From NCBI GenBank assembly GCA_965223085.1, contig OZ244981.1, forward strand, positions 620,001-684,000: DNA of 64,000 bases, read 5' to 3'. Positions 7,878-16,973 of this stretch are shown here, piece by piece. The DNA comes from CBDCVO01 sp965223085 (lineage in GTDB: Bacteria > Pseudomonadota > Gammaproteobacteria > Ga0077536). A program made the translations under genes and the position numbers. The notes beneath the pieces were generated by a model. That model was given only the letters and a program-made list of their open reading frames with translations, did not search any database and was not told the origin of the DNA. Position 1 is the stretch's first letter. Every line of letters starts with the position of its first letter.

Positions 7878-9233
7878 ATGTACGACTTGAAAACAGTGAC
7901 TTTTCCGGAGCAACACGATGACTCCTTAAGCGTCGTCGGGAAATCAATACCAAGACGCGGCGCGCCCGCTAACGTTCGGGGTGAGGTTAAATTCGTGGAT
8001 GATGTCGCCTATCGCGGCATGCTACATCTAAAAATGGTGAGAAGCCCAATTCATCATGGACTCATTAAATCCATCGATGATTCTGCGGCGGCTGAGGTCG
8101 ACGGTTTTATCCGTACCCTGACTCATCATGATGTACCTAATAATTATTTTACGCCATTGCAGATCATCGGTGTCAGCCCCAATGACGAACCGGTATTAGC
8201 CACCGATAAGGTACGGCATCGAGGCCAATCCGTCATCGCCGTACTCGGTGAAACGCCGCAGGCAGCAGCGGCGGCGGCAGCTCGCGTAAGGGTCGAGTAC
8301 GAGGAATTGCCGGCCGTGTTCGATGTCGAGCAAGCACTCGAACCAACGGCGCCCATCGTCGCCACGCACGGGAAGAATTATTGGGAGTACGAAGGTCACC
8401 CTTGTCGCCGTGTCCGTTTCGGCGATGTTGCGGCCGGTTTCGAACAGGCCGATGTGATCGTCGAGGATCGCTACGATACCTCACCTATCGAGCAAGCGCC
8501 GCTGGAAACAACCGCTTGCGTTGCCGTGCCCGGATCGGACGGCCGCGTTACGGTTCATACCAACACACAAGCACTGTTTTTTACCCTAGCGAATACGTCC
8601 ATCATCAGCGATATTGCGCCACATCGCCTGCGATTCCTCGGCGGTGTGGTCGGTGGTGGATTTGGTGGCAAGTCTGATGCGATAACGGAGCCGCTCGCGG
8701 TTGTCGCCGCAAACCTCACCGGCCGTCCGGTGAAATTCAAGTATTCGCGCGAAGAAGAAATGCAAGTGTCGTCTACCCGAGCCGCTTGGCGTTTCTATAT
8801 CCGTGACGGGGTCAAACGTGATGGCCGAATCGTTGCGCGCGAGATCACCGCTTACGCAAACTGTGGCGCATATACCCGCCTAGTGAACTACGGCGTCACG
8901 AAATGTGCAGCCCACCTGCCAGGACCCTATACCATCCCCAACGTATCGATCGATGCTTATTGCGTCTATACGAATCGCCAACCCGGTAGTGCCATGCGCG
9001 GATTCGGTTGCACAATGGGTGACTTCGCGATCGAAATGCAAATGGACAAGATCGCCACGGAGTTAAATTTGGATCCATGGCGTGTTCGCATGGTCAACGC
9101 GTACCGCGACGGAGATATGAAGGCCCACCGCAAGGAGGTAGAAGGCGCTGCCCTAATTGAAGTTTTGCAGCAAGCAGCGCAGCAGGTCGGTCACGAACTT
9201 AGCGCTGACCTGGCAAGCATGCGCTCGTTCTAA
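7878..9233 (+). CDS. Molybdenum hydroxylase large subunit, N-terminal polypeptide
   Basis: A 451-residue chain with the aldehyde-oxidase hammerhead domain (SIPRRGAPANVRGEVKF onward) and the first part of the molybdopterin-binding domain. GGVVGGGFGGKSD near residue 260 and RGFGCTMGDFAIEMQMDK near residue 375 are cofactor-contact motifs. GGAGA sits upstream of ATG 7878. The frame ends at TAA 9231, exactly where an undivided CoxL/XdhA protein would continue, and the next gene carries the rest. The active site must be built from both chains. The 50/37-kDa division resembles the NdhL/NdhM pair of Eubacterium barkeri nicotinate dehydrogenase. Substrate is unknown; an N-heterocycle or aldehyde is likely from family knowledge. 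Confidence 0.9.
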   Translation: MYDLKTVTFPEQHDDSLSVVGKSIPRRGAPANVRGEVKFVDDVAYRGMLHLKMVRSPIHHGLIKSIDDSAAAEVDGFIRTLTHHDVPNNYFTPLQIIGVSPNDEPVLATDKVRHRGQSVIAVLGETPQAAAAAAARVRVEYEELPAVFDVEQALEPTAPIVATHGKNYWEYEGHPCRRVRFGDVAAGFEQADVIVEDRYDTSPIEQAPLETTACVAVPGSDGRVTVHTNTQALFFTLANTSIISDIAPHRLRFLGGVVGGGFGGKSDAITEPLAVVAANLTGRPVKFKYSREEEMQVSSTRAAWRFYIRDGVKRDGRIVAREITAYANCGAYTRLVNYGVTKCAAHLPGPYTIPNVSIDAYCVYTNRQPGSAMRGFGCTMGDFAIEMQMDKIATELNLDPWRVRMVNAYRDGDMKAHRKEVEGAALIEVLQQAAQQVGHELSADLASMRSF

Positions 9234-9248
9234 ATCGGAGAGATCCAC

Positions 9249-10253
9249 ATGGCGATTCGTGAAGGGCGGGGCATCGCCGCCGTCAATTATCCAACCGGGA
9301 TGAATCTCGGCGGGGATCCATCGCAGGCGCTGATCCATGCTACGCCGACCGGCGAATTCCACGTCGTCTTGGCATCGGTCGACCTAGGACAAGGCCTGCG
9401 CACCGTGATCGCGCAGATTGCCGCCGAAGCGCTCGGGGTTCCCATCGACGTCATCAACGTCCAAACCGGCGATACAGACACGGGGCCGCACTGCACGGGA
9501 ACATTCGCGAGTCGTGGTACGCATCGTATCGGCAACGCAGTTGCGGCCGCGGCGGCAGAAGCCAGAAACGTTATGCTCGAGGTTGCCGCGAACGAACTTG
9601 AAGTCGATCCGGGCGATCTCGAAACGGACGGCGACGGCAATATTCATATCAAGGGTCACCCGGAACGCTCGATATCCGTTTGTGACACGGCCTTGGCCGC
9701 ACATTTCGCAGTCGGTCGAACGATATCCGGTCGCGGCATCTACCTCAAGGAACCGAGTACGCCAGATCCTGAGACAGGCGCGATGGACCCAGACTCGGGA
9801 CACGCCCACGCGTGTGTTGTCGCCGACGTGCAAGTTGACACTGATACCGGTGAGGTGCGGGTCGTCGCGGTCCACAATGCTTTCGAGGTTGGCCGAGCCG
9901 TTAATCCGACCTTGGTGGAGCAACAGATCTTTGGCGGCGCGTGGATGGGAATGAGTCACGCGTTGTACGAAACAACGGCACCGTATTACCCTGAGCCTGA
10001 TCACGCACCGGTCGATTTCGGCGACTACCTCATGCCGCATGGCGCAGAATTGCCGGAGGTCAGCAGCGTTGTCATCGAACGACCGAACGCTAGCGGGCCC
10101 TACGGCGTTAAAGGCGTCGGAGAGATGACCGCAAATCCGATTATTCCAGCCATCGCCAACGCCGTGGCGGATGCGGTTGGTGTGCGTATAACGAGCCTTC
10201 CAATTACGCCCGAGAAGGTGCTACGGGCATTGGACGGCCTTAAGCGCACGTAA
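9249..10253 (+). CDS. Molybdenum hydroxylase large subunit, C-terminal polypeptide
   Basis: A 334-residue chain completing the molybdopterin domain. ASVDLGQGLRTVIAQIAAE near residue 40 holds the Gln loop next to Mo, and GPYGVKGVGEMTANP near residue 290 has the Glu (GVGE) that acts as catalytic base in the family. It is in the same reading frame as the upstream gene, separated by TAA and 15 bases. It has its own GGAGAG site six bases before ATG 9249, which favours an evolved gene split over a chance nonsense mutation. Its stop overlaps the start of the MoxR-type gene (TAATG). Confidence 0.9.
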   Translation: MAIREGRGIAAVNYPTGMNLGGDPSQALIHATPTGEFHVVLASVDLGQGLRTVIAQIAAEALGVPIDVINVQTGDTDTGPHCTGTFASRGTHRIGNAVAAAAAEARNVMLEVAANELEVDPGDLETDGDGNIHIKGHPERSISVCDTALAAHFAVGRTISGRGIYLKEPSTPDPETGAMDPDSGHAHACVVADVQVDTDTGEVRVVAVHNAFEVGRAVNPTLVEQQIFGGAWMGMSHALYETTAPYYPEPDHAPVDFGDYLMPHGAELPEVSSVVIERPNASGPYGVKGVGEMTANPIIPAIANAVADAVGVRITSLPITPEKVLRALDGLKRT

Positions 10254-11140
10254 TGGATACCGTGTCCCAATCGATTCCGCAAACTGTATCGGATGTGGAC
10301 GACAGCTTGCGTGCGACGGGGTATATCAGCGACGAGGGAATCGCGGCTGCCGTGTTTTTGGCGCTTCGTCTACAACGCCCGCTTCTACTCGAGGGATTTC
10401 CAGGTTGTGGCAAGACCGATTGTGCGAAGGCGCTGGGCGAAGTCCTCAAAACTGAGCTCATCCGGCTGCAATGCTACGACGGATTAGGCGCTAAAGAGGC
10501 ACTATACGATTGGGATTATTCGCGGCAGTTGCTTCATCTACGCGCAGTGCAGAACGAAGAGCAATCGCGTGGATTGGATCAAGAACTGTACAGTGAGCGA
10601 TTTTTGCTAGCCCGTCCGTTGCTGCGCGCACTACAGGAGGCGCGCGCCCCGGTCGTCCTCATCGACGAAATCGATCGCGCGGATGCAGATTTCGAGGCCT
10701 TTCTACTCGAGTTTCTCGATGAGTTCCAGGTAACGATTCCTGAAATCGGCAGTGTGACAGCGAGTGCCCGACCCCACGTTGTGTTGACGTCCAATCGTAC
10801 TCGCGAATTGCACGACGCACTCAAGCGTCGTTGTATTTATCATTGGATCGACTTACCAACACCCGAGCGCGAGTTGGAGATCATCCGCTCACGTTGCCCA
10901 GATATATCGAAGCAACTAGCACACCGCATCAGTATCGCATTGCAACGTATTCGCGCGCTCGATTTAGCCAAAAAACCAGGGGTCGCCGAGGCCATCGACT
11001 GGGCGCGGGCTTTAATGCAATGGCAAGCTGCACAATCGCAAGGTGAGGACTGGGCACCAACTCTTGGCGCATTGCTCAAGAACCGGCGCGATCTCGAGAT
11101 CGCCCGCGAACAAAACGAGGAGATTTTCGCAGAAAATTGA
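10253..11140 (+). CDS. MoxR/CoxD-type AAA+ ATPase
   Basis: A 295-residue AAA+ ATPase. Walker A is GFPGCGKT (residues 48-55), Walker B is VVLIDEID with Asp139-Glu140, and sensor 1 is the TSNRTRE segment. In CO dehydrogenase clusters CoxD of this type works with CoxE to mature the Mo centre (sulfuration and Cu insertion). Here it follows the Mo-large subunit with a one-base overlap and overlaps the VWA gene by four bases (TTGA), so all should be made from one transcript. This supports a Cox-like maturation step for the upstream hydroxylase. Confidence 0.9.
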   Translation: MDTVSQSIPQTVSDVDDSLRATGYISDEGIAAAVFLALRLQRPLLLEGFPGCGKTDCAKALGEVLKTELIRLQCYDGLGAKEALYDWDYSRQLLHLRAVQNEEQSRGLDQELYSERFLLARPLLRALQEARAPVVLIDEIDRADADFEAFLLEFLDEFQVTIPEIGSVTASARPHVVLTSNRTRELHDALKRRCIYHWIDLPTPERELEIIRSRCPDISKQLAHRISIALQRIRALDLAKKPGVAEAIDWARALMQWQAAQSQGEDWAPTLGALLKNRRDLEIAREQNEEIFAEN

Positions 11141-12300
11141 TCTCAGCTGCGGCGACTGTTCCTATTGTTCCGTCTTTGGTGGGATTCGCCTGTGCCTTGA
11201 GAGACGCGGGATTCATGATATCCCCAGAACAAACTAGGCGTTTCCTCCAAGCGGTGACCGAAATCCGCCTCGAACGCAAGGCGGAATTGTACTGGGCAGC
11301 GCGTGTGTGTTTGTTAAGCGACGCTACTCGTATCGCGACTTTTGACGCGGCGTTCCATGATTATTTCAACACTACGCCGGGCGCCTTGCTTGGCGCTGAA
11401 ATCGCGGATTCTGTCGCGACCAACGATCAATTAGGGCGACAGCTCGTGCACACCGGAATAGGTGATAACTCGTGTGATGTCGAGGGCGAAACTCGGGGCG
11501 GCGAAAACATGGGACGCGGCGCGTCCGGCGTCGAAAGACTTAGGACGCGTTACCTCGAGCCACCTAGCGCGGCAGAACGTGCGGTGCTAGACGAATTGGA
11601 ACGCCGGCTGCATCACACAATATCACCCCGTGCCAGTCGTCGTTTCATGCGCGGCGACAGCGGCGACGAACTGGATTGGCACGCGACTATCGGTCGCATG
11701 CCGCGTACCTATGGTGAAATCAGTCGCCTCGAATGGAAGCAACGCCGAAAACAATACGCCATACCGATCGTACTCATTGATATATCGGGCTCGATGTCCG
11801 CGCAGATCCGCCCGGCCATGATGCTCGCCTACGCCTTGACGCAGGCCTTTAAACGAACGCGCTGCTTTACCTTGGGCACCCGTTTGACCGATCTCGGCGA
11901 TGCCCTGCATTCGCGTGACGCGGCGCAGTCATTCTGTCAGCTTAGCGAACGGGTCGACGATTGGCAGGGTGGTACCCGCCTAGGCCCGACACTGCTGGAA
12001 TTTGTGCAGGACTTCGAACGCGAGGCCCTGGTACGGGGCGCTCGAGTGCTGATAATTTCCGATGGATTGGAACGTGGCGATCCGAGTGCGCTTTATCTTG
12101 CGGTTCATCGGATCAAACTGTTGGCGTCACAGCTCACTTGGTGTTCGCCGCTGGCGCGCCGGTCCAACTACGAACCACGCACGCGAGCTATGCGGGAATT
12201 ACGCCCAACACTCGGGCAGATCTTCCCCGGTTCTCAGCTATGGGAGTTAGGTGATTCTGTGCTTCGGGCTTGGTGTCGACCGGGTAGTGTAGTGAGGTAG
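11137..12300 (+). CDS. VWA domain protein, CoxE-like
   Basis: A 387-residue protein. The C-terminal half is a von Willebrand A domain with the MIDAS motif DISGSMS starting at Asp 215 and a later DGLERGDPS loop. The N-terminal half is helical and matches the CoxE/YeaD-like region (ALRDAGFMISPEQTRRFL). The TTG start at 11137 lies in the CoxD stop codon. The partner ATPase upstream and the Mo hydroxylase make a maturation role the best inference. Confidence 0.88.
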   Translation: MISAAATVPIVPSLVGFACALRDAGFMISPEQTRRFLQAVTEIRLERKAELYWAARVCLLSDATRIATFDAAFHDYFNTTPGALLGAEIADSVATNDQLGRQLVHTGIGDNSCDVEGETRGGENMGRGASGVERLRTRYLEPPSAAERAVLDELERRLHHTISPRASRRFMRGDSGDELDWHATIGRMPRTYGEISRLEWKQRRKQYAIPIVLIDISGSMSAQIRPAMMLAYALTQAFKRTRCFTLGTRLTDLGDALHSRDAAQSFCQLSERVDDWQGGTRLGPTLLEFVQDFEREALVRGARVLIISDGLERGDPSALYLAVHRIKLLASQLTWCSPLARRSNYEPRTRAMRELRPTLGQIFPGSQLWELGDSVLRAWCRPGSVVR

Positions 12301-12420
12301 GCTAGGGATTGTTAGACTGTCGGATAAGTCAGTAGAGCACGTAACATTTTCACCGCAGTTTAATTCGCACACTGTACGGTGAGGGAAAGTTCTCGCTCAA
12401 CACCAGCGCCGGAAACCCGC

Positions 12421-13746
12421 ATGAAAACAGTGATTAAAAGCGCAAGCATCGTATCTATGGACGAGGGTATCGGTGATCTCGCCTCCGGGGATATTTTGAT
12501 CGAGGGGGAGCGCATCGCCGAAATCGGTGCGGATCTGGGCGTCATCGCCGCCGATGTCGTGATCGATGGTACGGACATGATCGCGATGCCCGGATTCGTC
12601 AACGGACATCTCCACTTGTGGCAGACCGCACTTCGTGGCATCGCTGGGGACTGGAGCCTAGGCCGGTATTTTCATACCTTGATCGAGGATGCGGTGCCGA
12701 ATTACCGGCCGACCGATGTCATGATTGGCGATTTAGCGGGCGCACTTGATCAACTGAATTCTGGGGTCACCACACTCGTGGACTGGTGTCATATCGCTAA
12801 TTCTCCAGAATATGCTGACGCCGCGGTAGACGGCCTCCTTGCATCGGGAATTCGCGCGGTGTTCTGCTACGGCGCGCCGATGACAATCCTACTTAACCCA
12901 GAAGCTGATCACCCCACGGACGTGCGTCGCATGCGCAAAGAACGATTGGCTTCTCGCGACGCGTTGGTGACGATGGGACTTGCGCTACGTGGACCCGATT
13001 TTGCGCCGGGCACGGAAGAGACCGACATCCGCCTGGCTCGCGAACTCGATGTCCCGGCTACTTTTCATATCGCCTGCGGAAAGTTTGGCCCGCGACCAGA
13101 ATCTGTGGTTGCGCTCGCGCAAGCAGAGCTACTAGGCCCCGACATCAATCTCGTGCATGCCAACTTTTTGACCGACAATGAATTTCGTGCGGCGGCGAAC
13201 TGCGGCGCGTCGATTGCGATTACGCCAGAGGTCGAGATGCAGATGGGGCTTGGGCTACCACCCACCAATCCCGCGCGCGATCATCAGGTTAGGATCACAC
13301 TCGGTACAGATATCGTAACCGACGTAAGTGCCGATATGTTTTCGCAAATGCGATTCCTGCTGCAGACAGAGCGTGCCTTACGTAACGATAAGCTTTTGCA
13401 ACAAGGCGAAATGCCGGAGCAAATTGAATTCACCATACGCGATGTGCTGACTATGGCAACGATTGAAGGCGCACGCGCATTCAATTTAGCGGATGAGATA
13501 GGCTCATTGACACCGGGGAAATTTGCCGATATTACGCTGTTACGCAAGAGTGATATCAACATGGCCTGCGTCAGGGATCCCGTTGCCGCAATCGTGCTTC
13601 ACGCCAATCCCGCGAATGTCGACACAGTACTCGTAGCAGGTGTGCTGCGAAAAAGAAATGGGCAGCTTACCCACGCTGATTACGACAAAACGATGCACGA
13701 GCTACAAACATCGTCCGATTATCTCCATGCCGCCATGGTTTCATGA
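12421..13746 (+). CDS. Metal-dependent amidohydrolase (cytosine deaminase/ATZ-TRZ type)
   Basis: A 441-residue amidohydrolase-superfamily enzyme that hydrolyses C-N or C-Cl bonds on N-heterocycles or acyclic amides. ATG 12421 (MKTVIKSASIVSMDEG) is chosen over upstream in-frame codons. H63 and H65 (NGHLHLWQ) are the HxH metal site; FHIACGK, LVHANFLTDNE and LGTDIVTDVS supply the further His and the catalytic Asp. The SLTPGKFADITLL segment near the C-terminus is the family's closing beta-sandwich strand. It stands 120 bases after the CoxE-like gene and may be in the same transcript. Substrate is unknown; the neighbouring Mo hydroxylase suggests a hydroxylated ring compound. Confidence 0.88.
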   Translation: MKTVIKSASIVSMDEGIGDLASGDILIEGERIAEIGADLGVIAADVVIDGTDMIAMPGFVNGHLHLWQTALRGIAGDWSLGRYFHTLIEDAVPNYRPTDVMIGDLAGALDQLNSGVTTLVDWCHIANSPEYADAAVDGLLASGIRAVFCYGAPMTILLNPEADHPTDVRRMRKERLASRDALVTMGLALRGPDFAPGTEETDIRLARELDVPATFHIACGKFGPRPESVVALAQAELLGPDINLVHANFLTDNEFRAAANCGASIAITPEVEMQMGLGLPPTNPARDHQVRITLGTDIVTDVSADMFSQMRFLLQTERALRNDKLLQQGEMPEQIEFTIRDVLTMATIEGARAFNLADEIGSLTPGKFADITLLRKSDINMACVRDPVAAIVLHANPANVDTVLVAGVLRKRNGQLTHADYDKTMHELQTSSDYLHAAMVS

Positions 13747-13817
13747 TGCTCGACTCACACCCCACGCGCCTAAACCCAACAGGCTGCTAATAGTCGCCTT
13801 CCTTACACGCTGTCCGC

Positions 13818-14717
13818 ATGCTGCCAGTCGAAATTGTTGATGCGCACCACCACATCTGGCGCCAGAGGGATTTGCCATGGTTACAAGGAAAGATGCAGCC
13901 GCGCATTTTCGGACCCTACGAACCGATCATGCGCGATTATGGCGTGGAGGAATACATCCGTGATGCCGAGGAGTCTGGTGTGGTAGCGTCGATTTACGTA
14001 CAGACGAATTGGCCGACCACGCAAGCCGTTGACGAGGTCGCATGGGTGGAATCGTGCGCAGCAGCGCATGGCAAACCGACGGCGATCGTCGCTTATTGTG
14101 ATCTCGTGGGGAGTGCCGTCGAAGAAACGCTGGAACGTCAAGCCCTCGCCTCGAGCCGTATGCGCGGGATCCGCATGCAATTGCACTGGCATAAAAACCT
14201 AATGTACCGATTCGCTGAGCGGCCCGATCTGTGCTGCGACGATCGCGTTCGCCACAGTTTGGAAAAGGTCTGTAAGCGCGGTTGGCTATTTGAACTACAA
14301 GTGTTCCCAGATCAGATGAACGATGCCGCACAGCTGGTCGCGGACTTACCTGATTTAAACTTCGTGTTGGTACACGCCGGAATGCCCGAAACCGACACCG
14401 GCTCTGCCTTCACTAAATGGCGCGCCGCGATCGAAACGCTCGCAAACCACCAAAACTGCTACACGAAACTGTCTGGTCAGGGCACCTTCTTACATCGTGT
14501 CGATGATAGTTTTATCGGCAATGTGGTTCGCGCGTGCTTAGATGTGTTCGGTGCTGAACGTTGCATGTTCGGCTCCAATTTTCCCATCGAGAAAATTTGG
14601 TCCGATTTCAGCGGGCTCATGCGCGGTTTTGATACGGCCTTGGCGGGGCTACCGGATGACGTTATGCGAAAGCTGTTTTTCGAAAACGCGAATCGCGTTT
14701 ATAAGCTCGGCCTCTAA
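13818..14717 (+). CDS. Amidohydrolase-2 family TIM-barrel hydrolase
   Basis: A 299-residue protein of the amidohydrolase_2 family (L-fuconolactonase and 2-pyrone-4,6-dicarboxylate lactonase relatives). The DAHHHIW motif (His10, His12) is the N-terminal metal site, VLVHAGMP gives a barrel His, and FGSNFPIE near the C-terminus sits where family members carry the catalytic Asp; here the usual D is replaced by N-F in the GSNFP form common in this subfamily. It lies 71 bases after the first amidohydrolase and its last four bases overlap the stop of the convergent AraC gene. A lactone- or ring-opening step in the same pathway is inferred. Confidence 0.85.
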   Translation: MLPVEIVDAHHHIWRQRDLPWLQGKMQPRIFGPYEPIMRDYGVEEYIRDAEESGVVASIYVQTNWPTTQAVDEVAWVESCAAAHGKPTAIVAYCDLVGSAVEETLERQALASSRMRGIRMQLHWHKNLMYRFAERPDLCCDDRVRHSLEKVCKRGWLFELQVFPDQMNDAAQLVADLPDLNFVLVHAGMPETDTGSAFTKWRAAIETLANHQNCYTKLSGQGTFLHRVDDSFIGNVVRACLDVFGAERCMFGSNFPIEKIWSDFSGLMRGFDTALAGLPDDVMRKLFFENANRVYKLGL

Positions 14718-15586
14718 GTACTACGCCTGCCGCGGTGCGGGCAGCGTTCCGTATACTTTCCATCCGGTTTTGCGACCACTCTGTAAGCGCTGGGTGCAAC
14801 CCCCGTGTGGTTGCGGAAAAAGCGTGAGAAATTCCCCGGCTCAGTAAACCCGAGTTCAACCGCGAGGTCATTTAGCGATACATCCGACCCCAATAGTCGA
14901 TCGATCGCCGCCTCCACACGTAGCGTGTTCCAGTAGAGATTGGGTGTCACTTTCATGTATTTCCGAAACAACGCGAAAAAATGCGGTCGCGAGATTCCGG
15001 CATCACGAGCGACCTCGTTCAAATTTGGTCGATCGTTTAGATGTGACCGCATGTAAGCGATCGCTCGCTTGAGTCGAAAATCGACGAACTCGCCGGTGGG
15101 GAAAACCGGTGTCTGTTGGACCGAACGCGCCCCGGCTTTTTCCAGAACGCCATGTAGGAATCGGGCGACTTGCTTGTCTAAATCCAGCTGCTCGTCGGGA
15201 AGTGACAATAACTGGGCGGAGAATTCCTGATACAAGGCTCGCAAGCCGTCATCAATTTCTATCGAGTTCGCAGTGAAATTCGGATCGAAGCCAAGCCGAA
15301 GGCATTCGTGGGCCAGCCATGGCATCTCGAGATAGAACAGCAAAAACGTGACTGGGTCATTGCTATCAAGGCGGCTAAACTCATGCGGCTCGAAGGAATT
15401 GACTAGTGCACAATGATCCTGATCCAACGGAATGGTATTGTCGCTAACGCGCATCTTGGTCCGCGCCCCAGCAAACCAGAAGATAAGATGCCCCTGAGGA
15501 TGGGCGTGCTCAACAAGCGATGAGTTGGCGCGTAACAACGCGACCCGCCCGCATTCACCCCAGTTGACTCGCAAAATCTCAGACAA
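14714..15586 (-). CDS. AraC-family transcriptional regulator
   Basis: A 290-residue regulator with an N-terminal cupin-like ligand domain (VEHAHPQGHLIFWFAG) and two C-terminal helix-turn-helix motifs: LNEVARDAGISRPHFFALFRK around residue 195 and LNDLAVELGFTEPGNFSRFF around residue 245. It is convergent with the catabolic operon, with 3' ends overlapping by four bases, and likely senses a pathway compound. Its own upstream region (15587-15750) contains a 16-bp palindrome and a tandem 10-mer that could be binding sites. Confidence 0.93.
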   Translation of the reverse strand: MSEILRVNWGECGRVALLRANSSLVEHAHPQGHLIFWFAGARTKMRVSDNTIPLDQDHCALVNSFEPHEFSRLDSNDPVTFLLFYLEMPWLAHECLRLGFDPNFTANSIEIDDGLRALYQEFSAQLLSLPDEQLDLDKQVARFLHGVLEKAGARSVQQTPVFPTGEFVDFRLKRAIAYMRSHLNDRPNLNEVARDAGISRPHFFALFRKYMKVTPNLYWNTLRVEAAIDRLLGSDVSLNDLAVELGFTEPGNFSRFFRNHTGVAPSAYRVVAKPDGKYTERCPHRGRRST

Positions 15587-15699
15587 TGTTGCGTCTCCGG
15601 TAAACGAGATTCTAGCTTACAACTCCGCAGCAGATTGCAATGAGCGGCACTTTTCTTGCAAAACAGCGCTATTTTACTAGAAGCGGCCGCAAAATTGTT

Positions 15700-15745
15700 T
15701 GCGCCAGCGCTGGCGCGGACTGTTCGGGCCACTGTTCGGGGTCGG
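15700..15745. promoter_or_regulatory. Palindrome and tandem decamer upstream of the AraC gene
   Basis: A perfect 16-bp palindrome GCGCCAGCGCTGGCGC lies at about 15702-15717. It is followed directly by two copies of ACTGTTCGGG spaced 12 bases apart. They sit about 115-160 bases before the AraC start. AraC proteins often bind directly repeated half-sites, so an operator is possible, but a role is inferred only. The rest of 15587-15950 holds no gene that I can support. Confidence 0.4.
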
Positions 15746-15951
15746 ACCAACCTATCTCCCGGATTTCGTTCGTATTAATTGCGAAATGAGGGGGGATTAC
15801 GTCAGTTAGCATTCGATTGTGCAATGAAAATCAGCCGCTAAGCGTCGGAACGGCTGGCAGGCCAGGTGATGAACGCTTAGTACGGCGAAACCAGCTGAAA
15901 ATCCGTGCCTAAGAACGTTCGCGACGATAATCCAGAAAAATGGTGGTCGAC

Positions 15952-16020
15952 CAGATGCTTAAGCTGGTCCGACCCCGAGCTCCCTGGCAGATGCTTAAGC
16001 TGGTCCGACCCCGAGCTCCC
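15952..16020. repeat. Tandem duplication of a 36-bp unit
   Basis: A unit beginning CAGATGCTTAAGCTGGTCC and ending CTCCCTGG occurs at 15952-15987 and again, for 33 bases, at 15988-16020. A further CCGAGCTCCC follows at 16029. It lies among IS scraps and abuts the IS256 remnant. A shorter word, GGGGTCGGACCA, occurs in opposite orientation at 15738. This looks like a small mobile-element end that was duplicated by slippage. Confidence 0.8.
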
Positions 16021-16029
16021 TTACTCACC

Positions 16030-16330
16030 CCGAGCTCCCCTCTCTCGATCTCATCCGAGACTGTGCGCTGGTGTTTCTTTACCAGCTTGGGCTCGAAGGT
16101 GCCGGCACGATCGCGCGGCGTCTCGAGCTCGAACTGGCCGCCGGTGCTCTAGACCGCCTTCTTCGATTTACCGTTCTTGCGATTCTCAGCAAGATCTTCG
16201 GCCAGATGCGAATCGAGCTCCGCCTCAAGCGCTGCCTCGGTCAGCTGCTTCACGAGCGGACCTAATACACCGTCTTTTCCCGTGATCGATTGCCCTGATT
16301 GAACCGCTTTCAGCGCCGCTTCAAAATCAA
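16030..16330 (-). mobile_element. IS256-family transposase N-terminal remnant
   Basis: The minus strand translates as FDFEAALKAVQSGQSITGKD, GVLGPLVKQLTEAALEAEL and then FELETPRDRAGTFEPKLV, KKHQRTVSDEIE, the characteristic N-terminus of IS256-family (mutator-type) transposases. An in-frame stop separates the two parts, and the DDE catalytic region is absent. No intact inverted repeats were found. It is one of three IS scars stacked between 15.9 and 16.9 kb. Confidence 0.8.
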
Positions 16331-16463
16331 ACTTCTCTGCCGTTTCTCAATCCTCTTTCCGTATAGATTAAAGAATTGACACAGAATTTCTAACACTCCC
16401 GTTTCAACTCCGTTTCCTGTTCGCCGGTCGTCGGGAACTGATGGGTCGGGTACTGAGGATCGT

Positions 16464-16858
16464 CTACCGGGCCGTCGCGGCCTTATAATGAAGACCATTG
16501 CGGCGTAACAACGACCCGATGTGTCGGCGTAGCGAACCTTGCAGCTGTATGAGTTGCTGCCTCGACCTCAACAGATCGCGATCTTGTTCGACTTGCGCAT
16601 CGGGCTCTATCACGACCGTCAACAAATCATTCGCATAAAACTCGGCCAGCTCTGTCGCATCGAGTCGATCCGTCTTCACCGATTTCCCACCGCGCCGAGG
16701 AATACTCGACCGCACCACCACGTCGCAGTGATACCCTCGGCCTTTAAGGGCGGTCGACTCTCAAAATCCAGTACCTCACCGGTGCGCTTTTCCAGCGCTG
16801 ACCCGTGGTAGCGCACGTCATCGACATCAATTCCAACAGAAATTACATTCTGTTCCAT
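16464..16858 (-). mobile_element. IS110-family transposase remnant
   Basis: The start MEQNVISVGIDVDDVRYHGS at 16858 is the RuvC-like first strand of an IS110 DEDD transposase. The frame then jumps at about 16750 from DFESRP to PLKAEGI, which shows an internal deletion, and a frameshift follows before SSIPRRGGKSVKTDRLDATE. The second half ends near 16464. Sequence around 16690-16750 nearly matches 1205-1265, so two differently deleted copies of one IS110 type are present. Confidence 0.8.
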
Positions 16859-16973
16859 AGACGCCTCCCGTATTGTATCAGTGGCCAGCCAACCACTTGA
16901 GGTATCCATCACCGATGGGAGCCCTCGGGTCAAGAGGGGGCGTCTATATCTTCTATACTGTTCAACACTATCA

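Noticed and set aside
9231..9248. Split Mo subunit as a simple sequencing error
   Set aside because: The reading frame is kept, a good ribosome site precedes the second ATG, and a comparable two-gene division is known in nicotinate dehydrogenase; error remains possible but less likely.
15952..16020. CRISPR or integron repeat
   Set aside because: Only two adjacent copies, no spacer, no cas or integrase gene nearby.
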